NCBI GenBank assembly: GCA_020002185.1
Contig: CM034533.1
Span: forward strand, 51,119,081-51,183,080
Direction of reading: 5' to 3'
DNA from: Paraescarpia echinospica
Taxonomy: Eukaryota > Annelida > Polychaeta > Sabellida > Siboglinidae
Length of the DNA: 64,000 nt
In this document: piece after piece, positions 34,370-47,565 of the stretch
Layout of the letters: every line of letters starts with the position of its first letter
Position numbering within the stretch: the stretch's first letter is position 1
Translations under genes and position numbers: made by a program
The notes under the pieces: generated by a model
What the model was told of the DNA's origin: nothing
What the model saw: only the letters and a program-made list of their open reading frames with translations
Database searches by the model: none

Positions 34370-37117
34370 TTTGACGGAGCCACCGGAAGCGGAGAAAGCG
34401 GAGAGGGTCAAATAGAATAGACTGTTATCTTATTAGTCAATCGTTTTTACTAAAACGTATGCATTAACATTGTAAAAAAATAAACACTATTTGTAACGCC
34501 TGTGCCAGTCCCCCCAGTGTCGATGCATTCATGTGATGCATGTATGGCATGCACCGCATTGTTTTTGCTTAATTTGCAGTGCCTAATAACGCAAGTATTC
34601 ACCACATATAGCAAGCAAATAGGGTAGAACAAATGGATACCCGAACAAATAAAAAAAAATTGAGTATTGCAATATTATTTACGTTAAAATATGTATTTAT
34701 TCGTGTAATGTGTATAACTGGAGGTGCTAATTGTAATAATAGTGTGTAGGCCTACTATCAAACCTTCAATTCACTTTTGTCAATTCCAATTCAATTCCAA
34801 TTCATGTGTATTTACCAAGGATCAATTCCAATTAATTTCAACATATGCTCACAAGAAGGATAAATTACTATTAAATTCATTCTATTCAATTCCAATTTAA
34901 TTTTAATTAAAATCGGCAACATCAGCTGTTTTGTTGTGACTTAAGTTTTTGCACATTGATGGGCAATGAAGCCCCAGTGAATATCCACTGAAGCAAACAG
35001 CCCTTTTTCTTTAATTAATCATAAGCCAGGAAGTCCATAATAAAATACCTGCCCTGTTCCCAGAAGAGACAGTGCTATGCAGGACTTGTGCCATGTACTG
35101 TAATATGAGTGTTCTGAATGGTTATGTTGACTCAAGTCATGCAACCTGCACCAGCATAGTATGGTACCATCTTGCTAAAGTACATGTACAAAGGGGATGC
35201 TGAACTTTGGACATTGACAAATTTATGCTAATTCACCCCTCAGCAAACAGTAATGTTGATCTCTGGTGGTCTATCAGTGGTGATTCCTATTAACATTTTG
35301 GAGCTCTGTTCTATGCTGCTAATAAAACTGGGGTACATAGGGACTAAGTGAGCTGAGAATTGCTAAGCAAAGAATTGCTTCCCATGTGTTGTCTGATAAC
35401 AAATCCTTTAGTGTATGTAAATACTGGTAGATTTAAAAAAAAAATATATAATTTGAAATAGATTACTGTTATTTTCTATGTTGTAATTCATGCAATGTTA
35501 CCACGCGTCAGAGCAGTGGGGTTCATAGTGGTCCAGTGATGTGTGGCAGGTTCAATTCCTGCTGGTGTTTGAATGTTGCATACAAAATAGTACTATTTGT
35601 GCACATCCACTGATTCCCATAATTGCCTGCAGCATATGTAATGTAGTTTTGATGTCGCCCCTACCACTTTTCTATCTGAAGTGATGATTTTTTAAGTGAT
35701 TAATAAAAACATACAAACAAATCAATCATATACAGTATTTGAATACTTAAGTTGAACCCTGAAGAGATTGTATAAGTATTTTTTATTGTTTACTCAATAT
35801 CACTCCTGTGACAGTCAAAATGTATTTCTTGCATAACAAATGCCTACATACTGATATGAACATGCACCTTTGTTGCATGGAATTATTTGTACATACATTA
35901 AATACACTTATTTAGTAAGGGTAACATCATAATGCAATTCAACTGTTTTATTTCTCCATTGCAAAAAAATTACATCATGAAAACACAAATATTGCATAGA
36001 CTATGATCGTGACATTGATGATGATCCAAGATTGTTTCTCTTCTCCTTCAGGTTAGGCAGCTACTCTCAAACAGTTTCCGTGAATCAGTGTAATGCAAAT
36101 TAAACAATACGTATTGGAATGTGTTAAAGGGAACTGTTTGTCTTGCAAACACAACCACATTTTTTATACACCCAGCATTGCAGCTTCTTGAAGGACCGTA
36201 CAATAGAAGTGGGACATATACAATGTGTCTTGTAAAAATGTGTACAATCATGTAATGTGAACATATGGGATTACATCACGCAATACCATGCATGCTTTTA
36301 TTTGATAAGAATTTTCTTTCTTATTTATTTCTAATAGTTACATCATTAAACACAACACACATATGTCCCATCTTTGATGTGTAAGTACCATGCCCTGGTA
36401 CCTACAGCACAATATGATTTTAATATGTTACATATTAAATATGATATTGCGCACATAACTATCAATATTTAGTTGGCCGACCTGGGTTCAATTCTTAATT
36501 GAACTGGAAATTAATTTATCAACAATATGCTTGAATTTTATTTGAATAAAATAAAATTGAATTGGAATTGATCCTTGGTAAATACACATGAATTGCAATT
36601 GAATTGGAAGTGTCAAAAGTGAATTAAACCCAGGTCTGATAGTAGGTGTACACACTATTTTTACAATTTGCCCTCCAATTATACACAGTACACGAATAAA
36701 TATATATTTTAACGTAAATATTATTGCAATACTCAATGTTTTTATTTGTTCGGGTATCCATTTGTTCCACCCTATTTGCTTGCTATACGTGGCGAACACT
36801 TGCGTTATTAGGCACTGCAGATTAAGCAACAACAATGCGGTGTATGTCATACACAGATCACATAAATGCATATTTTTTATTAAAAATGATTGACTAATAA
36901 CATAACAGCACATGATGTGAACTTGTGAGCAGATGTAACATATTTAATGTTGTAAGCATCATCGTAGTTTAAGAACTAACAAAATGACTCGGCTAGTGAT
37001 TCTGCGTCCATGTTGTTTATGGGCGATAACAAGGCGGTTGCTACCATCCCCGATGTGCGCCGAAGTCTACTTTATTTGACCCTCTCCGCTTTCTCCGCTT
37101 CCGGCGTTTCCGCGGAC
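34370..37117. repeat. Inverted duplication (long imperfect palindrome) of segment X
   Basis: 34,377-34,930 reads into the block in the same orientation as copy 1. 36,490-37,117 is its reverse complement, and both arms end in the CCGGAAGCGGAGAAAGCGG sequence. The middle (35,445-36,490) is the reverse complement of copy 1 positions 10,970-12,090. Thus a second, inverted copy of segment X abuts the first, truncated one near 35,440, at an A-rich join. The tRNA-like T arm is at 35,505-35,575. Confidence 0.85.
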
Positions 37118-37119
37118 TG

Positions 37120-37440
37120 CAAAAGAAATAGGACCACAGTGACCCAAGCCTCTGCCAGTGACCAATTACATATTAGTCACACTTTAACCAGCCAGCCACA
37201 GTGAGGTGTGACAGATGTTGTGGGAAAAGGGATTAGTTGAACAAAAGGACTGGAATCCTGCTAGAGCTGCTGCTACAGTAGACCATTTAGTTAACAAATT
37301 TTGCATTTTAGGGGACATTTGGAGCCCTTAGAATGATTGAATCAAATACGAAATGCCTATGCAAAATTAGAGAAAAAGTTACTTAAGAGTTTTTGAAAAA
37401 ATAGACAAAGTCTACGTTTTAATTTCCTCAAATAAGAAGT
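37120..37440 (+). repeat. Single unit related to the 24.5-25.3 kb array
   Basis: Shares AAGCCTCTGCCAGTGACCAA, GTGGGAAAAGGG, CCCTTAGAATGATT and ATGCAAAATTAGAGAAAAAG with 24,490-24,720. Confidence 0.75.
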
Positions 37441-37499
37441 ATGCAATGTTGCACGCGTCACTATTTAATGTAAATTTTCACTTGTCCACCGAATAACCA

Positions 37500-38540
37500 T
37501 GTAGAGTCATTTTACTTGTCCGGGCCAAAAATCAGTTGTCCCGGATAAAGTCAAACGCTATTTCGAATGCTGCAAACTACGTGACATCAAACATCAAAAT
37601 GTATGCAGATGACAGCCTACTGTATCGCAGAATCAGCAGCGTGGAAGACTCAGTGGGCCTGCAGGAGGACTCAATAGGCTCCAGGAATGGACTTGGCAGT
37701 ATCTACAGGGGAACACCTACACAACATAGCAAATACCTAGGAGTCAACAACAATAGCAAACTGTCCTGGAACCACCACATGGACACCATCATTAAAAAGC
37801 CAATAGCACCCTCGCCTTCCTTAAACGCAACACCAGCAACTCAGACCAGTTAAATCATGCTGCTATCAAACATACGTCAGATCAAGAATAGAGTACGCTT
37901 CTGACATTTGGGACCCTGCACCAAGCGAAACATCGACAAACTGGAGATGGTACAGACGCATGCTGCCAGATACATTTATGGTGACTGGCGGCGCCGCAGC
38001 AGCCCAACCTCGATGCTCCATCAATTGCAATGGCAGTCCCTAGAACAGCGCAGAAGTGTTGCGAGGCTCAACATGATGTATACAATTCAAAACGGCCTCG
38101 TCGACATCCATGCCAGCTTATAATATAGTACACAAAGCCAGCCCGTACCCACTGCGCCACAGAACTCTTAGCTGAGGGGTGCAGAGGGCATCCGTTCCAA
38201 TTAATGGTTCAACGTTCCACAGGCTTTCCAACATTCCTTTTTTATAGCCACAATAGTACCCTGGAATAACCTAACCGCCCAATCAGTTCAATCTCCCTCT
38301 CTAGAGTAGATACTTTCAAGCAGTGCCTTGCCGACACTGCCGCAAACAAATTCTAACTATGTAAGAGTGACCACTGTTTGTTTTTAACTTGCACTTGCAC
38401 ATGATTTTATAAACAGTTACAACCATCACTGCACACCCGCACACCTGGCGCACGCAACAAACACCACACCATCCACGAAGTCGTCAGTAATGACGGTAGT
38501 GGATTACAGGAACTAGTGCCGTGGAAGAAGAAGAGAATCA
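37500..38540 (+). pseudogene. LINE (family D) reverse transcriptase C-terminal half and 3' end
   Basis: Reads NIKMYADDSLLYR (catalytic YADD at 37,602-37,613), KYLGVNNNSKLSWNHHMDTI, RIEYASDIWDP (out of frame), then NIDKLEMVQTHAARYIYGDW, LQWQSLEQRRSVARLNMMY and NGLVDI. This is the standard thumb region of Jockey/CR1-type LINEs. The 3' end carries CGTCAGTAATGACGG and a GAAGAAGAAGAG run at about 38,480-38,535. It is 5'-truncated just upstream of the YADD. Confidence 0.88.
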
Positions 38541-39110
38541 TGGCGATAATTAAGAAAAACCCTTATCTCACTTTGTTCGATATTCCAAATACATATTTAC
38601 ACGCTTCATTGTATATTTTGCTCAAGTAAAATGTATATCATTGCGTTATCACATGTAAAAAGCAAACTGAAAACTACATATTTCAGTTTATATTTTGTAC
38701 AATGCTACTTACCTTGCGTTTATAATTCGCCATGTTGAAAGTCACGTGACCGATTCAACCGGTGTCGCGCTTACATTTATCCGGGCGTTAAATTTGATCC
38801 GGTTGACGTTTCTGTGCAACCGCGTATCTAGGGGAAAATATTTAGCACTATCTACGACTGTCGTGCTTATATTTATCCGGGCGTTAACCAATTACAGTAG
38901 GCTAGTGATTATCACTAGAGGAATAATGCCAAATAAAACAAAGATAATTGAAAGTTAATTGAGATTTTACCAATTAAATTAAATCAACCTCTTCCAGAAA
39001 AAGTTAATTAGTTAAATTGAATTAACTTGCATATATTGAGAAACTTAATTAATTAAATTAAAGTAAGTTAATTGAATTAACAAATTACCAATTAACAATT
39101 GAAATTAACC
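38541..39110. repeat. AT-rich spacer with small direct repeats
   Basis: TTATCCGGGCGTTAA occurs at about 38,778 and 38,874. 38,945-39,110 is built of TTAATTAATTAAATT-like sequence with almost no G or C. No gene. Confidence 0.7.
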
Positions 39111-39129
39111 CATGCCTTGTATATTCCCT

Positions 39130-39545
39130 GTACCCTAAATCTTTGTCGCGGTAGTCTCCGTCGTCTACGTCGCCGTCGTCGCCGCGTCTCCCTCTCCGTC
39201 GCAGTTTCCTTTGTCGTCACCAGCGTCGTCTACGTCACCGAGTCGTCGCCGTTTCCGTATCTCTGTCCCTCGCCGACTACGTCTCAGTCACCGAGCTTTC
39301 CAAAACCAAGTTGTTCCATTTTTGTAAACATATTTGAGCAGTAGATATATCGACTTCTACTGCCTTGTCGGTGTGGCAGTATGTCACCCCCCCGCCCAGG
39401 GAATCTTCCCAGTAATCGGCGTCGGCGTCGGCGTCGCCGCTACTTTCTCCGTCTACGTCGTTGGAGTCGTCGCCGCCTGTGTTGCCATCGCCGTCGGTGC
39501 CTCTGTTGACATCGTCTTCGCCGTCTCCATCTCCGTCTAGAAAAG
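39130..39545 (+). repeat. CGTCGCCGT-type trinucleotide-rich tract
   Basis: Two clusters (39,145-39,290 and 39,418-39,540) of imperfect GTC/GCC/TCC triplets. The open frames here follow the triplet repeat, not a gene. Confidence 0.8.
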
Positions 39546-39900
39546 TAAAGGTAAGTTCTTATATAGCGTAGTATCCAGTCCCCAGGACTGCTAAAAGCGC
39601 CTTACAATTTACTCCCTGGCAGACCTGTTCAATCGAACACCATCTCGATTATTGTATGAAACAGTTAATTTTAGAAGTAGATATATCGACTTCTACTGCC
39701 TTGTCGGTGTGGCAGTATGTCACCCCCCTGTCCCCGGGAATCTTCCCAGTAATCGAAGTCGGCGTCGGCGTCGCTGCTACCTTCTCCGTCTAAAAAAGTA
39801 AAGGTAAGTTCTTATATAGCGTAGTATCCAGTTCTCAAACTGCTAAATTCGCCTTACACTTTACTCCCTGGCAGACCTGTTCAATCGAACACCATCTCGA
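39342..39900 (+). repeat. Tandem duplication of about 333 bp
   Basis: The sequence from GTAGATATATCGACTTCTAC through GGCAGTATGTCACCC, GGCGTCGGCGTCG, TAAGTTCTTATATAGCG and CAATCGAACACCATC appears at 39,342 and again at 39,675. GTAGA...TCTAC forms a small palindrome at each start. Confidence 0.92.
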
Positions 39901-40075
39901 TTATTCTGGGAAACATTCAGCCATGTTGCAATTAATGCACGAAAACTATTCGTAGCAATGTAGAGTAAACGAATTTGTTCAAGGTTCAACACCGCTGCAG
40001 AGGATTCGAACCCGGGTTCTCTCAGTCGAGAGTGCGAAGCTCTATCCACTGCGCTACTGCGCTCCATAACGGAGC
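39790..40075 (-). repeat. tRNA-derived SINE
   Basis: On the minus strand the head has a polymerase III A box TAGCGCAGTGG (40,046-40,056) and B box GGTTCGAATCC (40,002-40,012), spaced as in a tRNA and inside a tRNA-like sequence starting GGAGCGCAGTAGC. The anticodon stem does not pair well, so it is not a working tRNA. The body continues leftward to TATATAAGAACTTACC. A second partial body without a head is at 39,540-39,660. Confidence 0.8.
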
Positions 40076-40079
40076 AAAC

Positions 40080-41280
40080 ACTTTAATTAATTTATTAGTT
40101 AATTAATTAAATGTTTACTTTCATGCGTGGCGAGTTTACACCTAACATGTTTTACGTGGACTAAAACAGCTATGTCGATTAATAATAATAACATTCCTTA
40201 TATAATGTTTTACTAGTAAACACATGGTTGTTATGCATTTCTAATTGCAAAGAGTGCGTGATGCATACGTCTTATAAAAACAGGCGATTGACCACACGTC
40301 AGTAATGTGAACACCCTATTAACGACTGTGTGAATCACAGTAGGCTGAGAAAGTAAAGCATGATGGTCCTGGTAAAGAGCGTCAGGGACTGGTTAACCAG
40401 TGTGCTACATACAGCCCACGAAGGCATACGAATTAAACTGAGCATATATGGTTACATCGTATACATGTAATAGCTGGTAGGATCCCTTGGTTGATTGGTG
40501 TTTGTGTTTTTCATATCACATTGCATCTTTTTAGGTGTTTGTTACGTTTAAAAGAATTAGCATTTATTGATGCACTTATTATATTCGACAGGTAATAGCG
40601 TTTTATCTTAATTTCAAAATGTTTCGATGGCGTAGTAATCGGAACCACATGCTGACATATGTTGCTTGTCTCCTACCTCTTCTGAAATTGTGTTGTTCTT
40701 CCCTCTTTTCCCATCTATCAAAATAAAAATTGTCTATAGCAAATTCAACCTGACACCTCCGCATTTACCACAGACTATAAACATAGGCACTGTATTATCC
40801 AAAGTCGTCGTAACACAAAGGAAACATGACTTCCACTAACAGGCAATTATCTTTCAAATATGTTATAGTGTTGCGGCTTCCTTCGTCGTGATTGTCGCTA
40901 AACTGAAGTAGTTATTCAGGGGATCATCAACGAGACGACAGAAGAAAGTGGGCGCTTTTGTTTGTTCGACATTTCCATTGGGTTATGTTTTAACGGACGG
41001 TATCAGGGTTCATAATGTACGTCAGACGGGCGTAAATCTATTGGTCATTACACTACGCCTATTTACTGCGATTGTTCCGACGACTGCTGATCGCTTGGGC
41101 ACGTTTTATACAACTTGCATTAACGAGGCGAAAGATTGTTCAAATTTACGTTATAACAAACGTCAAGTGCTACGAATACTCCGGAGATCAACTTCTGCGT
41201 CGGTGTTGATATAGCACCAACGGAGATAGGCATTTTTGTTAGTAATTGTAAAACGTTTTGTATGGACATTAATCTAAGTA
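40080..41280. other. No gene recognised
   Basis: No repeat or domain. An 88-codon frame at 40,948-41,214 has no recognisable motif. Confidence 0.4.
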
Positions 41281-41299
41281 GTTTTGACAACCGACGTCT

Positions 41300-41342
41300 A
41301 ATAATACTCACACGCACGAACGCACGCACACACGCACGCACA

Positions 41343-41421
<79 letters not shown>

Positions 41422-41422
41422 T
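41300..41422. repeat. Compound microsatellite CACG / CA / TA
   Basis: CACGCACG units pass into a CA run, then a TA run, all uninterrupted. A second TA run lies at 41,820-41,862. Confidence 0.98.
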
Positions 41423-42425
41423 CGTAGGCACTGTACGAATAGGCAGGTGCACAACACATAATCTCGCCAGACATTTGTCAACGTAGCTTGCGGCAGCTCT
41501 ATTATGTGATCACAATTGTCTCGCAGGGCGCAATTGTTATGAATGGTCGAGTCCGGGTCATTCGGTGCCTGTTTTTCAGCTTGAATTCTTCGGCGACGCG
41601 TCGTTAGAGAACTGAATGGGTCTGTTTTGGTTTCCGATGACGTTCCGGGTGGTTGGGTTCATCTGTGGTTTCAGTGCCGCGATTTCCGATCATATAAATG
41701 CGATTAATAGACGGTCTATTGAAGTGGGATAGAAGAAGGGTTACTGGTAACTGTTCGAAGGCATGGGTCGCCAAGCAAGTCCAGCGACCGGAATTTAGAT
41801 CGCAGCCAACATGCAAAGAATATATATATATATATATATTCATATATATATATATATATATGTATGTATACATATGGTTGATGTAATCCATCTATTACTA
41901 CCTACCCGTCTCTTTCTATTGACAAATTAGCATAACTTTGAAAGTGTCGTCGCCTTGATCGTCTCTCTACAACCGACAATAACGTCGCCTCCCACAACCA
42001 AGCCACTTGGCAGAATGGGTAGAATCATATTATGTTATACACAACGAAGTTAAGCGGAAAAAGATACAGGGAGAAGAGAGTGGGAGAAAGGGAAGGAGGG
42101 CGGGGAAGTAGGGTGGGAGTGGGGAGAAGGGGATCGGAGGGAGGGAGATATAGAGGGAGAGAGATATAGCGGTCAGAGGAACAGAGGGGCAGATGTGTAA
42201 AGGGGAGAGAGAAGGATAGAAAGATGTAGTGAGTGAGGGAGAGAGATTTAGAGGGAGAAATGGGAGACGGACAGTGGAGAGAGGGCGAGCGGAGAGGGGA
42301 AAAGGGGAGAGAGCGAGAAAGGGACAAAGGGATAGAGGGAGAGGTGAAAAGAAGCTGAGGTATTGGATGGGAGAAAGGGTGAGGAGGCGAGAGGCACAGA
42401 CAATAGGGAGGGAGACAGATATAAG

Positions 42426-44460
<2,035 letters not shown>

Positions 44461-45294
44461 GTTGTAGTATACATGGACAAAGAGACGGGTGAAAACATAG
44501 TGATGATGGAAAGACGGAGAGAGAAAGAAGGGAGGAGGAAGAGAGAGGGAAATAGGTTGGGAGAGAGGGTGAAAGGGTGTGAAAGATACTGGGATAGAGG
44601 TGAAGGTCTGAAGAAAGAAGAAGGGAGAGAGAGGGAGAAAGGAGAGGGATATATAGAGAAAGGGAGACGGAAATAGGGAAAACATCGAATACATGGACGG
44701 AGATAGGGGAAGACAGGAGAACAGAGGGGCAGAGGAAGACAAGGATGGAGATCGGAATAGGGAAATGTAGTGAAATCGACATGTAGGGGGAGATGGAGGA
44801 AGGGAGAGAGGTAAATGGGGAATGTAGGTGGGCGGAAAAGAGGGGACAGGAGGAACACGGTTGAGTGTAGAAAGATATATAGGGACGGAGAGGCGAGACA
44901 TGGAGCGGGGAGTTATGAAAGGATAACGGGGACAGGGAAGAAAGCAGTAGGCATGGAAGGACAGAGATGACGAGGAAGAAAACTGGGGAAGGATGAACAT
45001 ATCTCAATCGAGAGTCCGAAGCTCTTACCGCTGTGCCACTGCGCTCCACAAAGGTGCGCATTTATGTGCGTGTGCGCATGTGCGACAGCGTGTTTTTGTG
45101 TGTGTGCGTGTGCGTGTGTGTGTGTGTGTGTGCGCGAGCGGATCAGTATGTGCGGGTGCGTGTGTACGTGTGTGCTTATTTATGCGTATCTGCACATGGG
45201 CGTAAGTGTGTGGGCGATTGTGCGGGTACGCGTGAACTTGCGTGTGCGTGCAGATGCGCGCGTGTGGGAGTGCGTTCGCGTGAGGTACGCATCT

Positions 45295-45339
<45 letters not shown>

Positions 45340-45439
45340 CGTGTATGTGTGTGCGTGTGTGTGCGCGCGCGCGTGCGCGCGTGTGCGTATGAATGTATAC
45401 GTGTATGTCCGTGTCTCCGTTTGTTCTGTGTATATGCAT

Positions 45440-45518
45440 TTGCGCGTGCATATGTGCGTGTGCGTGTGCGTGTGCGTGTGCGTGTGCGTGTGCGTGTGCG
45501 TGTGCGTGTGCGTGTGCG

Positions 45519-45551
<33 letters not shown>

Positions 45552-45715
45552 GCCCGTGCCCGTGCCCGTGCCCGTGCCCGTGCCCGTGCCCGTGCCCGTG
45601 CCCGTGCCCGTGCCCGTGCCCGTGCCCGTGCCGGTGCGTGTGCGTGTGCGTGTGCGTGTGCGTGTGCGTGTGCGTGTGCGTGTGCGTGTGCGTGTGCGTG
45701 TGCGTGTGCGTATGT
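45440..45715 (+). repeat. Compound hexanucleotide array GTGCGT / GTGCCT / GTGCCC / GTGCGT
   Basis: About 11 GTGCGT units are followed by four TGTGCC units, about 14 CCGTGC units, then about 14 GTGCGT units. The variant block is nested inside the array, as expected from local amplification of a point variant. All six frames are open here, which produces spurious long ORFs. Confidence 0.97.
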
Positions 45716-47244
45716 AGATATGTAGATGATTGCTACTGCGCGCATTTGCCTGTGTGCGTGCATGCAGATGACCGTGTGGTTATCAGCACAAAAGTGGTCA
45801 CCTTGCCCCGCCCATGAGATTACCCCTTTCACAGGGATGTGGGTCGCTGAACTGGTTCAACTGTTGGCTTGTGCTGGGTGGACCAGACACAGTCCAGTGA
45901 AGCGTCGAGCAGACGAGTCCGTCATAAACTGTTTCGCAACTTCGTGTGCTGAATCTTGTCTTTTCAATAAGAGGCCGTTCACAATTGTCTACATTTACCT
46001 ATTCTCATAGAGCGTAGTAATTCTCAGACTCCCTCCTTCCTCCTCAATTAGTATTTTAAAATGTCGATAACCAGCACCCTAACAGTAACACCCAGATAGT
46101 CATAGTCATGAATCATTGGCATATGTTGGTCAGCCACATGGTAGTGACGCACAGAACGGAGCATTTCTGTACAAAGAAATCCTTTCGCCAGGTTTTGTCA
46201 AATAGCGGAGTTCTAATTGAGGTGGAAGGGTTAGGTCCAGTTTTGAAATGTAGTCATTTATTTCGTCTCGCAATGTTAAGTCTTTCCGCAGACCTGGTCG
46301 ATAATTAGGATGTAATATGTTCAAAGACGCGTGGGCGAGCGCGTATGCGTATATGTGCGCATATACACTGTACGTGCAAGTCCGCCTGTACACAGGTTCC
46401 CGTGTTCGCGTGTGGGTAAGTGCGCAGGTACATGTATGCATGTCTGTGCGCGCGTGTGTGTGTGTCTGTGCGTGCGTGCGTGCGTGCGTGCGTGCATGCG
46501 TGCGTGCCAGCGAGCGAGCATGCGTGAGAGCGTGTTTGCATGTGTGTGTTGAAGGCAGATGAATGTGGTGCGTGTGCTGTCATCTAGCGACTATTTCGAG
46601 AACAAACTATTTTGCGTTGATTATCCTTGTATTACAGCTGAGACGAAAGAAAACAACGAGATACAATGGCGTGTTTATGGGGCGATTGGACCATGGGCTC
46701 CCTATAGTGCCAGTAATTGTTAGCGTGGAAAACTAATATATGGCTAGAGAGAGAGAGAGAGAGACAGAGAGAGCGGAGACACAGAAGAGTTTAGGGGAGG
46801 AAGATGAAGGGGAGATGGGGTGACTCCGACGGAAATGTGGGGAGGGGATGCGTGGAGGAAACAATGATGGGAAAAGAGGGAGAAAGAGAGAGGTAGAAAT
46901 GGGGGGATAGAGAGGAGAGGGGGAGAGAGCGCGAGAGAGGAAAATGTGGAATGAGTGAGAGAGGAGGAGAGGAAGATAGGTAAATAGGGGGATAGGGAGG
47001 GAGAGATGGATGTTTGTATTTATAACAAAATCGCTAAAAGAGCGGTGTTTCCACCATGGTAATCGATAACCTACACAATTGGTACAATTTGATAAAACAG
47101 ATTGTGCAACCTCGAAAAGTGTTAGAAAATACGACACACCGACCACTTTTCAACAACATATGACATGTTGCTGACTAAGCAAACAACTAATGTAAAAGGC
47201 AATCTTATAACAAGAGGCTTCGTATCACCAAGGATATTATATAT

Positions 47245-47523
47245 CTGCCAACGTTAGTGAATTTCGGGAGATTCATCAGCGGTTTAGCAAGCTTCCCGGG
47301 TCGCAATATCTCGTCGCGCTGTCCCGGATCTTGAGGGAATTCTCGCTGGAACTTCAGCGCTTCAGTACTTAATATGTCTCGGATGACATCGGAAGCCGGG
47401 AAGGGAGTGTGCTGTTGCAGATTTTAAGGGGAAGTCCGGGAGAATTACCTGTAGTCTGGCAAACCGGGAGATACAGCCAGGGTCAAGGAGACTCACGGAT
47501 ATTCCTGGAGAGTTGGCAGGTAT
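47245..47523. mobile_element. Candidate MITE (copy 2)
   Basis: Second copy of the 44,104-44,421 element with the same TATCTGCCAACG and GTTGGCAGGTAT ends. It is slightly shorter, with a deletion after GGATCTTGA. Confidence 0.5.
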
Positions 47524-47565
47524 AACACTATTTGCGTGACGCATAGTCTGACGCGGGCAAAAATA

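Larger units (their letters stand above)
29259..35440 (+). repeat. Segmental duplication, copy 2 (direct part)
   Basis: Colinear with 1-4,632 plus 9,064-10,745. It lacks the gypsy element. It carries about 180 bases near 31,960-32,140 that copy 1 has lost, and lacks about 30 bases present near 3,340. Non-coding stretches 29,520-30,170 and 34,190-35,440 correspond to 256-943 and 9,351-10,745. Confidence 0.9.
44466..47565. repeat. Satellite-like unit 2 (tandem duplicate with expansion)
   Basis: 44,466-45,120 matches 42,426-43,090 (offset 2,040). 46,765-47,565 matches 43,630-44,460 (offset about 3,140). The extra 1.1 kb is the expanded GTGCGT tract plus unique sequence at 45,716-46,320 and a GTGC-rich stretch at 46,320-46,540. 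The SINE head recurs with its A box complement at 45,028-45,038. Confidence 0.9.

Noticed and set aside
38945..39110. Replication origin or matrix attachment site
   Set aside because: Only AT-richness supports it; no specific motif was found.
40000..40075. Functional tRNA gene
   Set aside because: A and B boxes fit, but the anticodon stem does not pair and the sequence continues into a SINE body.
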